From the NCBI GenBank assembly GCA_001897425.1, contig MKSW01000017.1:9743-73742 (forward strand): 64,000 bases of DNA, read 5' to 3'. Shown one piece after another: positions 52,116 through 61,193 of the stretch. This stretch comes from Actinobacteria bacterium 69-20. GTDB taxonomy: Bacteria; Actinomycetota; Actinomycetes; Mycobacteriales; Nakamurellaceae. Each line of letters begins with the position of its first letter. Within the stretch, counting starts at the first letter, position 1. Made by a program: the position numbers and the translations under genes. The notes under the pieces were generated by a model. The model was not told the origin of the DNA and made no database searches. It worked only from the letters and a program-made list of their open reading frames with translations.

Positions 52116-54179
52116 TCAACCGCCGGACGAACCGGGCTTCATGCGGAAGTCCAGGTGCGGCGGTAGCGCGATGGTGCGTTCGGCCTCGGCGCGGAGCGCG
52201 GACAGCGCGTGCTCGTCCCGCGCGTCGATACCCCGCGCTGCGGCAAGCCGGGCCGCCTGGCAGGCGAACCAGAGATCGTCGAGCGACTCTTCCCCCTCCC
52301 GGAGGTCCGCGACCTCCAGGGTCGGGTCCGTCACAATCGCGGCGCAGTGTTCCGCAAGCCCGGCGGCGAGCGCGGCTCGCGCCTCCAGCACCCGCAGGCG
52401 ACCGCCCAGACGCCACTCCAGCGGTAGCTTGTCCAGGGCCGCCATGGCGAGGGCGGCACCGTGCTTCGTCCCGATGCCGACGAGCGCGCCCAGCGCCTCG
52501 ACGGCCAGCCCGGGGCTGGGGCTGAGCGCGAGCGCCCGCAAGTACTCGTCCGACATCGCCTGGGTGTCCCCGTCGCGTCGCGCGGCGAGCGCGAGATTGC
52601 GGTGCGCATAGGCGTTGTCGTGCCGGGTAACGGATTCCTCCCAGTCCGCCGCCGCGCCCACCCAGTCGCCGGAACTCGCCTTCGCGACACCGGCGAGCGC
52701 CGGCGCGGCCCAGCCCGGCGAGCGCGTCAGGGCCCCCACGAGGACCGGGTGCAGGTGCACGGAGTTCGGGAACTCGCCGTCCGCCGGGTCTGGGTACCGG
52801 CCGGTCTCCAGCAACTCGACCCACGGCTGCTGCTCGTCGCCGAGAGTGCCGTCCGGGAACGGGGTTCCGGGCAGATCCAGCGGTCGTTCGCCGGACAGCG
52901 CGCGCAGCCGGCGCTCCAACGCGCCCCAGCCGGATCCGGTGTGCAGCCACGCATCCGGCTCACGTGTCGCGAGAGCCGCTGCGGCCGCGTCGATCTCGGC
53001 GAGGCGCGTAGGCGGTACCGCGGAGATGACGAAGTTCTCGGCCGCGGCCCGCGCGGAATGCCATGCGCCGTGGGCGGTGTCGGCGCCTAGCGCGATCGGC
53101 CCGTAACCCTCCGTCCACGACCACACCGCGCCGGCCGGCATCGGCAGATGCTCGAACTGGGTCGCCGCGAGCCCCGCCTGGATCTCGGCGTACCCGCCGG
53201 CCGGATCGGCCAGCGGCCCGGACAGCCATTCCTGCCAGCGCCGTCCGCCGGGGCTCGTTCCCCAACGAAAGAGCTTGCGCCCGATCAGGTTCGCCATCGA
53301 CGTCTGGAACAGCCCGGCGCCGCGCCCGTCGACCGCGGCGATCCACGGCTGCCGCACCCCGTCGAGGTCGAAGAAGAAGTCCGCGGCATCGGAGAACCGT
53401 GCCGGATAGGAGATGTCGGGCACTTCGTCATCGACGGGGGATGCGTCGCCGGGGGCGACGGGCTCGTGCCGCAGGATGCTGTCATAGGAGTAGTTCCACG
53501 CGTGCGTCGCCGGCGCCAACACGCGCGTCGAGACGTCTTGTGGCACAGCGATATTGCTCCACCAATACATCGGGACGTCGTACTCATTGGGGTTCGAGAT
53601 GCGCACATGGACGAAGAGCGCCTCCGAGCCGGGTGGCAGATGGACGTCGAGCTGGTAGACGACGCGCCGCAGCCGTTCGAACTCGTAGAGACGCAGCACC
53701 GGCACGCCGTCATCGCCGAGGACGCGAGCGGCATGCATGGGCGCGCAGGTGAGCGGCGTGTGCCCGATGGTGCCGGTGTTCCATTCCACTCCCCCGGCGA
53801 ACCAGGCGTTGCGCAGCGCGAGGTTCGCGGGTTGGAAGATCGGGTTGGTGTACAACAGTTCTCGGCCGGTCGACAGCTGGCGCAACGACCACATCCGGCC
53901 GCCCTGGTTCAGCAGGAAGGTCGCACGCAGGTGCTCGTTCTCCAGCACGGCCACGGGGTGCCGTTGTGGGGCGCGCTCGCGAGAGTAGCCGTCCTGCATC
54001 AGATATGGACTGATCGTGGCGACTCGCCCATAGCGGGCCCGGGTGCGGATCGTCTCGGTCGCGGCGGTCAGGTCGGCGGACTTGTCCAGACTGGCATCGC
54101 CCTGGATCGGCGGGAACGGGTTCGGCGCGCCGACATCGGCCGTCGGCATCGTCCGGTGATCGAGGGTCAGGCGCGTCAT
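52116..54179 (-). CDS. DUF5107 / tetratricopeptide protein
   Basis: The 687-residue protein has a beta-rich domain over residues ~60-430 with the galactose-mutarotase-like pattern of DUF5107 (HPVAVLENEHLRATFLLNQGGRMWSL, NPIFQPANLALRNAWFAGGVEWN, YWWSNIAVPQ). The C-terminal part is TPR-like (AAADWEESVTRHDNAYAHRNLALAARRDGD, ALALSPSPGLAVEAL). Homologues probably act on carbohydrates; the reaction is not known. ATG 54179 gives MTRLTLDHRTMPTADVG and is preferred over an upstream in-frame start at 54308. No sugar transporter or regulator is adjacent. Confidence 0.8.
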   Translation of the reverse strand: MTRLTLDHRTMPTADVGAPNPFPPIQGDASLDKSADLTAATETIRTRARYGRVATISPYLMQDGYSRERAPQRHPVAVLENEHLRATFLLNQGGRMWSLRQLSTGRELLYTNPIFQPANLALRNAWFAGGVEWNTGTIGHTPLTCAPMHAARVLGDDGVPVLRLYEFERLRRVVYQLDVHLPPGSEALFVHVRISNPNEYDVPMYWWSNIAVPQDVSTRVLAPATHAWNYSYDSILRHEPVAPGDASPVDDEVPDISYPARFSDAADFFFDLDGVRQPWIAAVDGRGAGLFQTSMANLIGRKLFRWGTSPGGRRWQEWLSGPLADPAGGYAEIQAGLAATQFEHLPMPAGAVWSWTEGYGPIALGADTAHGAWHSARAAAENFVISAVPPTRLAEIDAAAAALATREPDAWLHTGSGWGALERRLRALSGERPLDLPGTPFPDGTLGDEQQPWVELLETGRYPDPADGEFPNSVHLHPVLVGALTRSPGWAAPALAGVAKASSGDWVGAAADWEESVTRHDNAYAHRNLALAARRDGDTQAMSDEYLRALALSPSPGLAVEALGALVGIGTKHGAALAMAALDKLPLEWRLGGRLRVLEARAALAAGLAEHCAAIVTDPTLEVADLREGEESLDDLWFACQAARLAAARGIDARDEHALSALRAEAERTIALPPHLDFRMKPGSSGG

Positions 54180-54345
54180 GTCGATCCCCTGTCGAGCAGA
54201 GTGCGGGCGGTGCCGGATGACGGCCGTGTGCGACGCCGAGCAACGGTGATGTCGTACCGAGCGTACGGGTCCCGGATCAACCGGTGCCGCCACGACATCG
54301 TCGGCCACCGACTACCTATCGTCGATACCCACATATCGTTGGCAC

Positions 54346-54612
54346 ATGGACGAGGAATCACCCGACCCGCCGGGCATCTCCCCCAGCACGAGGGCGGCGC
54401 TCACCAGCGCCGCCCTGTTCCTGATAGCTGCTGCCTGCACCCTTGGGTCGAGCCCGTTCCACGGATTAGCCAGAGGCATGCTCCTCGGCGTGAGCATCGT
54501 GCTCTTCGCCACCGGCGGGATGATCCTCGGGATCCGGATCGCGAAACGCGCCGACCGCATCACGACGGCCCGTCTCGAGAGGCTGTCGCGCCGCGACCGC
54601 AGGCGGCCATGA
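54346..54612 (+). CDS. Small membrane protein, unknown function
   Basis: The 88-residue product has two membrane spans (ALTSAALFLIAAACTLG and MLLGVSIVLFATGGMILGI) and a basic tail ending RLSRRDRRRP. It has no family I recognise; codon use fits the genome. It lies in the spacer between the DUF5107 gene and the two-component system. Predicted only from its open frame and hydrophobic pattern. Confidence 0.5.
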   Translation: MDEESPDPPGISPSTRAALTSAALFLIAAACTLGSSPFHGLARGMLLGVSIVLFATGGMILGIRIAKRADRITTARLERLSRRDRRRP

Positions 54613-54742
54613 CGACTCCGCCGCCAGCCATGCTAGCCAGCCCGGTCGCGCTCACCACCGCGCCGGCCAGTGCCTAACGGTGATGGTTCACGACTCGTTC
54701 CGATCCCCGGCCCAGACACCCCGGTCCGCGCACCCCGTCCCC

Positions 54743-54748
54743 TACCGT
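54743..54748 (+). promoter_or_regulatory. -10 hexamer TACCGT, probable leaderless promoter
   Basis: TACCGT ends 6 nt before GTG 54755, which lacks a ribosome-binding site; it supports this start for the response regulator. Confidence 0.42.
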
Positions 54749-54754
54749 GGTGTG

Positions 54755-55447
54755 GTGACGATGCCGCACCCTCGCAACCTGCCGCTCGCGGGCCTGCACG
54801 TCCTCGTCGTCGAGGACGACCCGGCCATCGGCGCGCAGCTCGTCAAGGGACTCGCCCTGGTCGGCTGCAAACCACGGCAAGTAGGCACCGGCGCCGCCGC
54901 GCTCGAAGACGGCGATGCCGGGCTCGTGCTGCTGGATCTGGGCCTGCCGGACATGGACGGCGTGGACGTGTGCGTCGCGCTTCGGCGCCGCTCGGCAGTG
55001 CCGGTCATCGTGGTCACCGCGCGCGGCGCGGAGCCGGCTCGGGTGGCGGCACTGGACGCCGGCGCCGACGACTACATCGTCAAACCGTTCGGGTTCGACG
55101 AGCTCACCGCCCGGATGCGGGCCGTGCTGCGCCGCGCCGGCGGAACCGACACTGTCGAGTGGGGACGGCTGCGCATCGACGCGGCGGCGCGACGGGTGCG
55201 CGTCGACGGCGCGGTCGTGGAGCTGACCGGCAAGGAGTTCGACATCCTCGCCTGCCTGGCCATCGACCCCGGCCGGGTGGTCAGTCGGGAGGAGATCTTC
55301 GATCGTGCCTGGGACGAGCACTGGTACAGCCCGCGGAAGGTCCTCGATGTGCATATGGCCGCGCTGCGCCGCAAGCTCGGCGACCCCGCGCTGATCGAAA
55401 CCGTGTACGGCCGCGGCTTCCGGCTCGCCACACCCGAAACACCATGA
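54755..55447 (+). CDS. OmpR-family response regulator
   Basis: The 230-residue regulator has a complete receiver: VLVVEDDPAIGAQL (acidic pair), phospho-acceptor Asp61 in VLLDLGLPDMDG, VIVVTARG and DDYIVKPFGFDEL (Lys). The winged-helix effector follows with VELTGKEFDILACLAIDPGRVVSREEIFDRAW and VDVHMAALRRKLGDP-like VLDVHMAALRRKLGD, then TVYGRGFRLA. GTG 54755 is favoured by the leaderless promoter; ATG 54761 is possible. It overlaps the sensor kinase by 4 bp (ATGA), so the two are a matched pair. Confidence 0.93.
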   Translation: MTMPHPRNLPLAGLHVLVVEDDPAIGAQLVKGLALVGCKPRQVGTGAAALEDGDAGLVLLDLGLPDMDGVDVCVALRRRSAVPVIVVTARGAEPARVAALDAGADDYIVKPFGFDELTARMRAVLRRAGGTDTVEWGRLRIDAAARRVRVDGAVVELTGKEFDILACLAIDPGRVVSREEIFDRAWDEHWYSPRKVLDVHMAALRRKLGDPALIETVYGRGFRLATPETP

Positions 55448-56910
55448 CCAGCCGCATCATTGCCGGATTCATGTCCGTGCTCGTCGCGGTGCTCGCCGCG
55501 GTCGTCATCCCGCTGGGAGTCATCGTCACCCGGCAGCAGGCCCGCGACTTCGTCGACCAAACCGGCCGCGTCGCCCAGACGATCGGCGACATCGCCGAAG
55601 AGCACCTCGACGACCACGCCCAGCTGGCCGGCCTACAGACTGTGCTCGCCCGTTTCGCCGCGAACGGCTACAACAGCACCGTGCTCGACGCGGGTGGACA
55701 TCTCGTCGCATCCGCCGGCGCGGCCGCACCGCAGTCGGTGCTCCGCGCTGCTGCCACCGGTGGCCCGCTGCCCCAAGGCGACGACCTGGTCGCCGTGGCA
55801 ACCCCGGTGGGCGACGGGAACGCGCTGCTCGGCCGGGTCGTCGTCACCCGCGACACGAGCGCCATGGACACTCGCCGCCGCGAGCTATGGGGCCTGCTCG
55901 CGGTCGCCGCCATCGGCGCGATAGCCGCCGGCGCCGTCATCGCCTGGCTCATCAGCCGCTGGATCGCCCGTCCGATCACCCGGCTGGCGCGCGCCACTCA
56001 CAGCGTCGGCCACGGCACCGGCGGCTATCGCGCCGATCACGGCACAGATCACAGCCCCGATCACAGCACCGATCACGGAACGAACCACAGCACCGGCGAC
56101 GCCGGGACCATCGTCCGCGCAGATGAGCGCGCGGGCCCGGCGCAGGTCCGCGAGCTGGCCGCGTCGTTCAACGCCATGTCCGACCGGGTTGCGGCCCTGC
56201 TGGCGGCGCAGCGGAACATGACCGCCGACGTTTCGCACCAGTTGCGCACACCGCTGGCCGCGCTGCGCCTCAAGCTCGAGCTGCACCGCGACGAGCTGCC
56301 CAACGCGGGCGCCGCCGGTATCACCGCCATGATCGACGAAACCAACCGGCTCACCGGGCTTCTCGACGGGCTACTCGCCGTCGCCCGCGCCGAGGCCACC
56401 GCCGCCGACCCCACCCGAACCGACCTGGCCACCGCCGTCACCGACCGCGTCGACGTATGGCGCCCGGTCGCCAGCGACGAACAGGTCGAGCTGCGAGCCG
56501 ACCTGACACCCACCGCCGCCGACATCACGCCCAGCCACCTCGAACAGATCCTGGACAACCTGATCGCCAACGCCATCAGCGCCAGCCCACCCGGCGGCCG
56601 CATTACCATCACCGCCAGCACCGGCCCGGCCGGGCCGACCATCACCGTCAGCGACACCGGCCCCGGCATGACCAGCGAACAACGCGACCATGCCCTGCGC
56701 CGCTGGTCCACCGACCACGCCGACCACGGCGGAACCGGCCTCGGCCTCACCATCGCCCGACGCCTCACCGAAGCAGACCACGGCACCCTGACACTCGACG
56801 ACGCCCCCGGCGGCGGACTCGCAGTCACCATCCGCTACCCGCCCACCAGCCCGCACGGCAGACCGAGCGAGGCGGCACCCCGGGCGACCCGTCCGGCCCG
56901 TCACGGCTGA
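55444..56910 (+). CDS. Sensor histidine kinase with histidine-rich insertion
   Basis: The 488-residue kinase has two membrane spans (about 5-28 and 150-170) around an external sensor, a HAMP region, the phospho-acceptor His265 in DVSHQLRTPLAAL, and the ATPase domain with ILDNLIANAISASPPGG (N box), DTGPGMT and GTGLGLTIA. Five 12-bp repeats at 56035-56094 insert (D/N)H(G/S)(T/P) units: His199, 203, 207, 211 and 215, just after the second span. Such spaced histidines can bind metal. Partner of the upstream regulator; the signal is unknown. Confidence 0.92.
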   Translation: MTSRIIAGFMSVLVAVLAAVVIPLGVIVTRQQARDFVDQTGRVAQTIGDIAEEHLDDHAQLAGLQTVLARFAANGYNSTVLDAGGHLVASAGAAAPQSVLRAAATGGPLPQGDDLVAVATPVGDGNALLGRVVVTRDTSAMDTRRRELWGLLAVAAIGAIAAGAVIAWLISRWIARPITRLARATHSVGHGTGGYRADHGTDHSPDHSTDHGTNHSTGDAGTIVRADERAGPAQVRELAASFNAMSDRVAALLAAQRNMTADVSHQLRTPLAALRLKLELHRDELPNAGAAGITAMIDETNRLTGLLDGLLAVARAEATAADPTRTDLATAVTDRVDVWRPVASDEQVELRADLTPTAADITPSHLEQILDNLIANAISASPPGGRITITASTGPAGPTITVSDTGPGMTSEQRDHALRRWSTDHADHGGTGLGLTIARRLTEADHGTLTLDDAPGGGLAVTIRYPPTSPHGRPSEAAPRATRPARHG

Positions 56911-56994
56911 CCGCGCACCGCATCAATGCTGAGCCCGCCCTGGTCAGTGCCGATCGGATATGACGGTGTTCTCGGTGTTCTCGGCCGAACGAGC

Positions 56995-58602
56995 TCACCG
57001 CGGCACGGCCCGTGTCGCATATTCATCGGCCAGCGCGATGGCCATCTGCCCGGCCGCAGTCGGGTGTAACGGCGCCACCGCATCCAGCCCCTGCACGTAC
57101 GGATAGGTGCTGCACACCCCGTGGCCCGTGAAATCCGGCCCGACGGTGCTGAAGCCGGCAGCCTTCGCGCCCGCCGCCAGCACGGCGTTCAAGGCCGCCA
57201 GGTCGGATTGCAGGGTCTGCTGCTTGTCCTTGGTGATGCCACGGTTCGCGAGGCACGAGATGTCGTCCGGGAACGGGTCGTAGTACTGGTTGATGATGAC
57301 GCCCGGATGGCGCGGCAGCTGCTGCAGCGCCGCCACCAACTGCAGCAGGTCGGTGCTGAAATGGGCGAGCTGCTGCTGGAAGTAGGCCTGTTCGGCGCTG
57401 TTCGCGCAATTGTCGCTGACAGAGCAGATCCGCAGGATGTTCGTCCAGTCGACATCGTTCGCACCGATGCTGACGATGACAAGATCGGCCTTCGACACTG
57501 CCGGCTCGCCCACCTGCGGCGGCAACGTCATGCTGAGGCTGGGCTCCGGCCCGAGCAGCCCGGTCCTGATGGTCGCCTTCGAACAGGCGAGGTTGGTCAC
57601 CTCCCACCCATTCGCGGCAGCGAGAACGGCGGCGAAGGAGTCGCGACTGCGCCCGCAGACGGAATCCGCCCGGCTGGGGTCGGCCACGATCGGATTGCCC
57701 AAGCCGGCCGCGGTGGAGTCCCCGATGACGACGACCTTCTTGATCGAACTCCGGTCCACGGCCGCGGTCGACGGCAGATCCGGCAGCTGCGTCGCCCCGG
57801 CCAGATCCTGCAACGAGCGGACGGACTTCAGCTTCGCCGGCGCGGTGAAGGCCGTGACCATCACGGCGCCGCCGTCGATCACCAGCGTCGCCACCACCCC
57901 GATGATGATCAGCCCGACCGTGCGCCCCCACCTGCGGCGCAGCCAGCCCGCCGCGGCCCCGGAGATCAGCACCGCGATCACCACGGCCACCGCGAGCTGC
58001 CAGATGAAGAACCGTACCCAGCCGTGCAACAGCGCCGATTGGAGCGCCTGCACGGCCTCCTTCGACCCCGACGCCGCGAATTGGGCGAGCTGTTCGCCGA
58101 CGGCGATTCGCCGCAGCTCCAGCCGGGGCCGCACCGGGCCGACGAAGTCCACGACCGTCGGTAGTTGCTGCCCGAACAGGTCTACCTCCCCCGGACCGGA
58201 CAGGCTCCATGACGGTCCGGTGACCCCGACCCCGACGGTCTGGCCCGCGGTCGACACCTGCTGCATCGGTGTCAGCCACAGCGACGCCGCGACCGCACCG
58301 ACCGAGAGCACCAGCACCAGCGCCGCCGTCGCCAACCCGCGCGCCACGCGATGTACACCGCTAGGCGCGCCTTTTGCAGGGCCGCGCGCGGTTGCCGCAG
58401 CACCGTCCGACACCTGCTCGGCGCCGGGCTCAACTACGCCGCCGCTTTCACCGCTGGGTTCGCCTGTGCCACCGGGTTCGCCGCCCGGGCCGCCGGCTTC
58501 ACGGTCGGGCTCGCCGCCCGGGCCGCCGGCAATACGGTCGGGCTCGCTGCCGGACTCACCGGGATGCGCGCCGTCGGATCCGGTTTCGCTGTCGTCGGTC
58601 AT
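56995..58602 (-). CDS. Membrane-anchored SGNH-type hydrolase
   Basis: The 535-residue protein has an N-terminal acidic/Gly-Pro-rich low-complexity region (to ~75), membrane spans at about 85-105 and two more near 190-245, then an SGNH hydrolase domain. The nucleophile block is VVVIGDSTAAGLG (GDS), the block III motif is VSIGANDVDW, and the catalytic histidine is in LDAVAPLHPTAAGQMAIA. Disulfide-forming cysteines fit an external domain. Esterase or acetyl-hydrolase activity is likely. ATG 58602 is preferred; an in-frame start at 58776 would read through the dispersed hairpin repeat. Confidence 0.85.
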   Translation of the reverse strand: MTDDSETGSDGAHPGESGSEPDRIAGGPGGEPDREAGGPGGEPGGTGEPSGESGGVVEPGAEQVSDGAAATARGPAKGAPSGVHRVARGLATAALVLVLSVGAVAASLWLTPMQQVSTAGQTVGVGVTGPSWSLSGPGEVDLFGQQLPTVVDFVGPVRPRLELRRIAVGEQLAQFAASGSKEAVQALQSALLHGWVRFFIWQLAVAVVIAVLISGAAAGWLRRRWGRTVGLIIIGVVATLVIDGGAVMVTAFTAPAKLKSVRSLQDLAGATQLPDLPSTAAVDRSSIKKVVVIGDSTAAGLGNPIVADPSRADSVCGRSRDSFAAVLAAANGWEVTNLACSKATIRTGLLGPEPSLSMTLPPQVGEPAVSKADLVIVSIGANDVDWTNILRICSVSDNCANSAEQAYFQQQLAHFSTDLLQLVAALQQLPRHPGVIINQYYDPFPDDISCLANRGITKDKQQTLQSDLAALNAVLAAGAKAAGFSTVGPDFTGHGVCSTYPYVQGLDAVAPLHPTAAGQMAIALADEYATRAVPR

Positions 58603-58634
58603 CGCCTTCCAGAATGCCCCGACCCCCGACGTCC

Positions 58635-58745
58635 GTGTCTTGCTCACATCGAGACACCCGGATTTCCCGTCGACCGGGAGTCCTGCAGAGTTTCGGGCGC
58701 CCATCTCTCTGCAGTACTCCCCGTCGACGCCCGCGTCGCCGGTAT
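58635..58745 (+). repeat. Dispersed hairpin repeat, copy B
   Basis: Arms of 22 nt at 58669-58690 and 58707-58728 pair with two mismatches around a 16-nt loop TTTCGGGCGCC + CATCT. GTGTCTTGC at 58635 and CGGATTTCCCGTCGAC before the arm match copy A at 14982-15090 in the same orientation. It lies upstream of the SGNH gene start. The remaining 175 bp to the pilin gene hold an inverted repeat with TATGACG-type ends (58796 and 58843 region). Confidence 0.88.
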
Positions 58746-58920
58746 CGGGATGGGTATTGGCATCGGCGAGGGGCACAGGAGAACCGCTTATGACGACTCT
58801 CGTGGCCGCGCCACCGTCGCACCGCCGCGCGCGGCGGCGAACAGCGTCATACTCGGACGAAACCGAGGCGCCGGGCGAGCCAGGTCAGCTGCCGGAACAC
58901 ATCGGGATCCTGCGCGACCG

Positions 58921-60507
58921 CTACTGCTCGTGCATGTTCTCCAGCACCGGCTCCTGCACGTTGGCCTGCGCATTCCACTTCTGCTGCGACGACCCGTCAC
59001 ACGTTTCCACGATCGCCTTCTGGTACTGGTTGTTGTACAGGTCGGTCGTCTTGCTGAGCGACAGGCATCGGCCCGGGCTCGACGAGTCGCGGATGGTGAA
59101 CTTGTCCTTGTACGCGAGTTCGTTGCCGGACGCATCCTGCGTCTGGTATGTGGTCCACGTCTGCGCCGTCTTGGTCGCGCCGGAACTCGCGCACGGGGTC
59201 ACCGTGACGTAGCCGCCCTCCGTACCCGGACTCGTCAGGCAGTACTTGGAGCCGTTGTTGGTCACCCACTGATTCGACTGCGGGGCGGACCCGGTGGTCA
59301 GAGCCGGGGTCGGCGTGAACTTCTGGTTCCAGGCAACCTTGGTGGGGTCCGGGTTCTGTTTGCACGTATACAGGATGAGGAACTGGGCGCCCGAGTTCGC
59401 CCCGCTGACGCTCTGGTTCGTCACGTCCAGGCACCGCCCGAACTGCTGGAAGTTCACCAACTGGGAGTTGGTGGCACCGGCCTGGCCCGCACCGACCGCG
59501 GGCGACGGGATCCACGTCTGCGCCGTATCGGTGGTTCCTCCTGCGCAGTTCGTCAATGCCAGCGCGGTTCCGGCGGTTTGCGACGCGGCGGTAATGCACT
59601 GTCCGCCGACATCCGTCTTCCCGGAGTTGGAGTTCCGCAAATGCGAACTGTCGTCGACGCTCCACACCTGCTGGTAGGGCGGGCTGCCGGGCGCATTGCA
59701 TTTCGCGAGTGTCACCGCATTACCGCTCGACCCCGCGGAGTACACGCACAGGCCGTAGCCATTCGCGTTGACGGTCGTGTCGCCGATGGTGGCCGCGAGC
59801 TGAATCGTCAGGTCGGGGTTGTAGATGAAACTCATACCCTTGGGCAGCGCCTGGTTGCCCGTCGGGCAAAGGCTCAGCTTCACCGCACTACCGGCGACCG
59901 GCGAACTGCCGGCATCCATGCAGTAGTTGTCGCTGCCCGCCGGCCAGATGCGGATCGGCCCGCCGGGGATGTTCGTGTTCGTCGTCTTGACGACGTAGGT
60001 CGTCACCAGGGTGCGGGATTCACCGGCCGTGTCGCTGCCCTGGGACGTGAGCACCACATAGCTGGGCGTGTAGGAGTTGGTGGCCGTGTCGCGTACGCCG
60101 TACCCAGAGACGCAGATCATCTTGTGGTCGATCCCCCACTGAGTGTCGTGCGCATTGGGATCGGCGGTGTAGTAGGCAATGTCGACGGAATACCGGTCGT
60201 TGCTCCCGTTGCCGACCGACCCCGCGAGCGGGCCGCAGGGCAGCTTCTTCGCGTCGCCCTGCATGACGCCGTCCTTGTTCGGGCTGGTCGCCGCGCGCAC
60301 CTGGCCGAGCGCGACGTCGATGCCGGATTCGGCGGCCTGCAAGGTGCGCCCGCGTGCGGTGTCGAACGTGGTGGTGTGCGCCTGGTTGATGACGAGCGGA
60401 ACCATGAGCGCGGCCAGCGCAATGCCGATGACGGCGACGAGCATCGCCATGGGCAGCGATCCGCGGTCGGTTCCGCGAACGCTGAAGCGCGACCGGATGA
60501 CGTTCAT
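58921..60507 (-). CDS. PilX-like pilus protein with ricin-type lectin domains
   Basis: The 528-residue protein has an N-terminal hydrophobic segment (SLPMAMLVAVIGIALAALMVPLV, residues ~17-40) as in PilX-type minor pilins, then a short pilin-like part (to ~170). About residues 195-520 are beta-trefoil repeats of the ricin B type: repeated Q-x-W/F turns such as QQVWS, AQTWIP, AQTWTT, NQKF and QQKW, with cysteines spaced as in disulfide-bonded lectin lobes. A sugar-binding pilus tip or adhesin is the likely role. ATG 60507 overlaps the PilW-like gene stop (ATGA). Last gene of the pilus operon. Confidence 0.82.
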   Translation of the reverse strand: MNVIRSRFSVRGTDRGSLPMAMLVAVIGIALAALMVPLVINQAHTTTFDTARGRTLQAAESGIDVALGQVRAATSPNKDGVMQGDAKKLPCGPLAGSVGNGSNDRYSVDIAYYTADPNAHDTQWGIDHKMICVSGYGVRDTATNSYTPSYVVLTSQGSDTAGESRTLVTTYVVKTTNTNIPGGPIRIWPAGSDNYCMDAGSSPVAGSAVKLSLCPTGNQALPKGMSFIYNPDLTIQLAATIGDTTVNANGYGLCVYSAGSSGNAVTLAKCNAPGSPPYQQVWSVDDSSHLRNSNSGKTDVGGQCITAASQTAGTALALTNCAGGTTDTAQTWIPSPAVGAGQAGATNSQLVNFQQFGRCLDVTNQSVSGANSGAQFLILYTCKQNPDPTKVAWNQKFTPTPALTTGSAPQSNQWVTNNGSKYCLTSPGTEGGYVTVTPCASSGATKTAQTWTTYQTQDASGNELAYKDKFTIRDSSSPGRCLSLSKTTDLYNNQYQKAIVETCDGSSQQKWNAQANVQEPVLENMHEQ

Positions 60508-61193
60508 GACCGCCCCTTCTCGGCGCAGATTCCGGTGGTGGCCGTCGTCAGCCGCGAGTTGAACGCGGTGAACGTCACGTCGGAGATGGATGTCGTGGTG
60601 CCTGAACGGCCCACCGACACCGCGACCAGCCGAATATCGAGCTGCTCGTACGGCACGGCGGCGTCGGACATGGTGAACGTGAACGGCGTGACGGCGGCAC
60701 CGGTGGTCGGATCGGTGTCGGTGACGCCGGAGGCGAGCGGCAGCCAGTTGCTCACATTCGTCGCCGATCCACCCGAGACCGTCCAGGTGCGCTGCTGCAA
60801 CTGCTGCGCTGTGGGGTTCAGGCGCAGTTGCGTGCACTGCGGGGTCCCGGTGTAGGTCGTTTCCCACTCCACATACCAGGCGCCGCTGGATTTGCCCGGC
60901 GGTGAGATCGCCGACGCGTACCGGATCGATTTGTCGAGCCGATTGAAGGCAATGCTCAGTTGTGACGACGTGTCCGCGATGGCCTCGGACTTGCTGGTGG
61001 AGTTGTACATCATCACGACCGACCCGGTGAAGATCGTCATGAAGATCGTCATGATCGTCATGCCGACGACGAGTTCCATCAACGTGACACCGGCGTCGCC
61101 GTGCCGCGGGCGGCGGCGCAGGACCGTGAGCCTGGCGCGAAAGCCGCCCAACGAAAGGCCCCGTCCACGAAATGGCGTAGGCGCGGTGGTCAT
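60504..61193 (-). CDS. PilW-like minor prepilin
   Basis: The 229-residue protein has a type IV prepilin leader ending at Gly-Val: HGDAGVTLMELVVGMTIMTIFMTIFTGSVV, with Glu at +5 after the cleavage site and the long hydrophobic helix. The 35-residue basic leader is longer than usual. The rest is a beta-rich domain with KSIRYASAISPPG and CTQLRLNP. Such minor pilins prime pilus assembly. ATG 61193 overlaps the upstream gene stop (ATGA). Confidence 0.87.
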   Translation of the reverse strand: MTTAPTPFRGRGLSLGGFRARLTVLRRRPRHGDAGVTLMELVVGMTIMTIFMTIFTGSVVMMYNSTSKSEAIADTSSQLSIAFNRLDKSIRYASAISPPGKSSGAWYVEWETTYTGTPQCTQLRLNPTAQQLQQRTWTVSGGSATNVSNWLPLASGVTDTDPTTGAAVTPFTFTMSDAAVPYEQLDIRLVAVSVGRSGTTTSISDVTFTAFNSRLTTATTGICAEKGRS

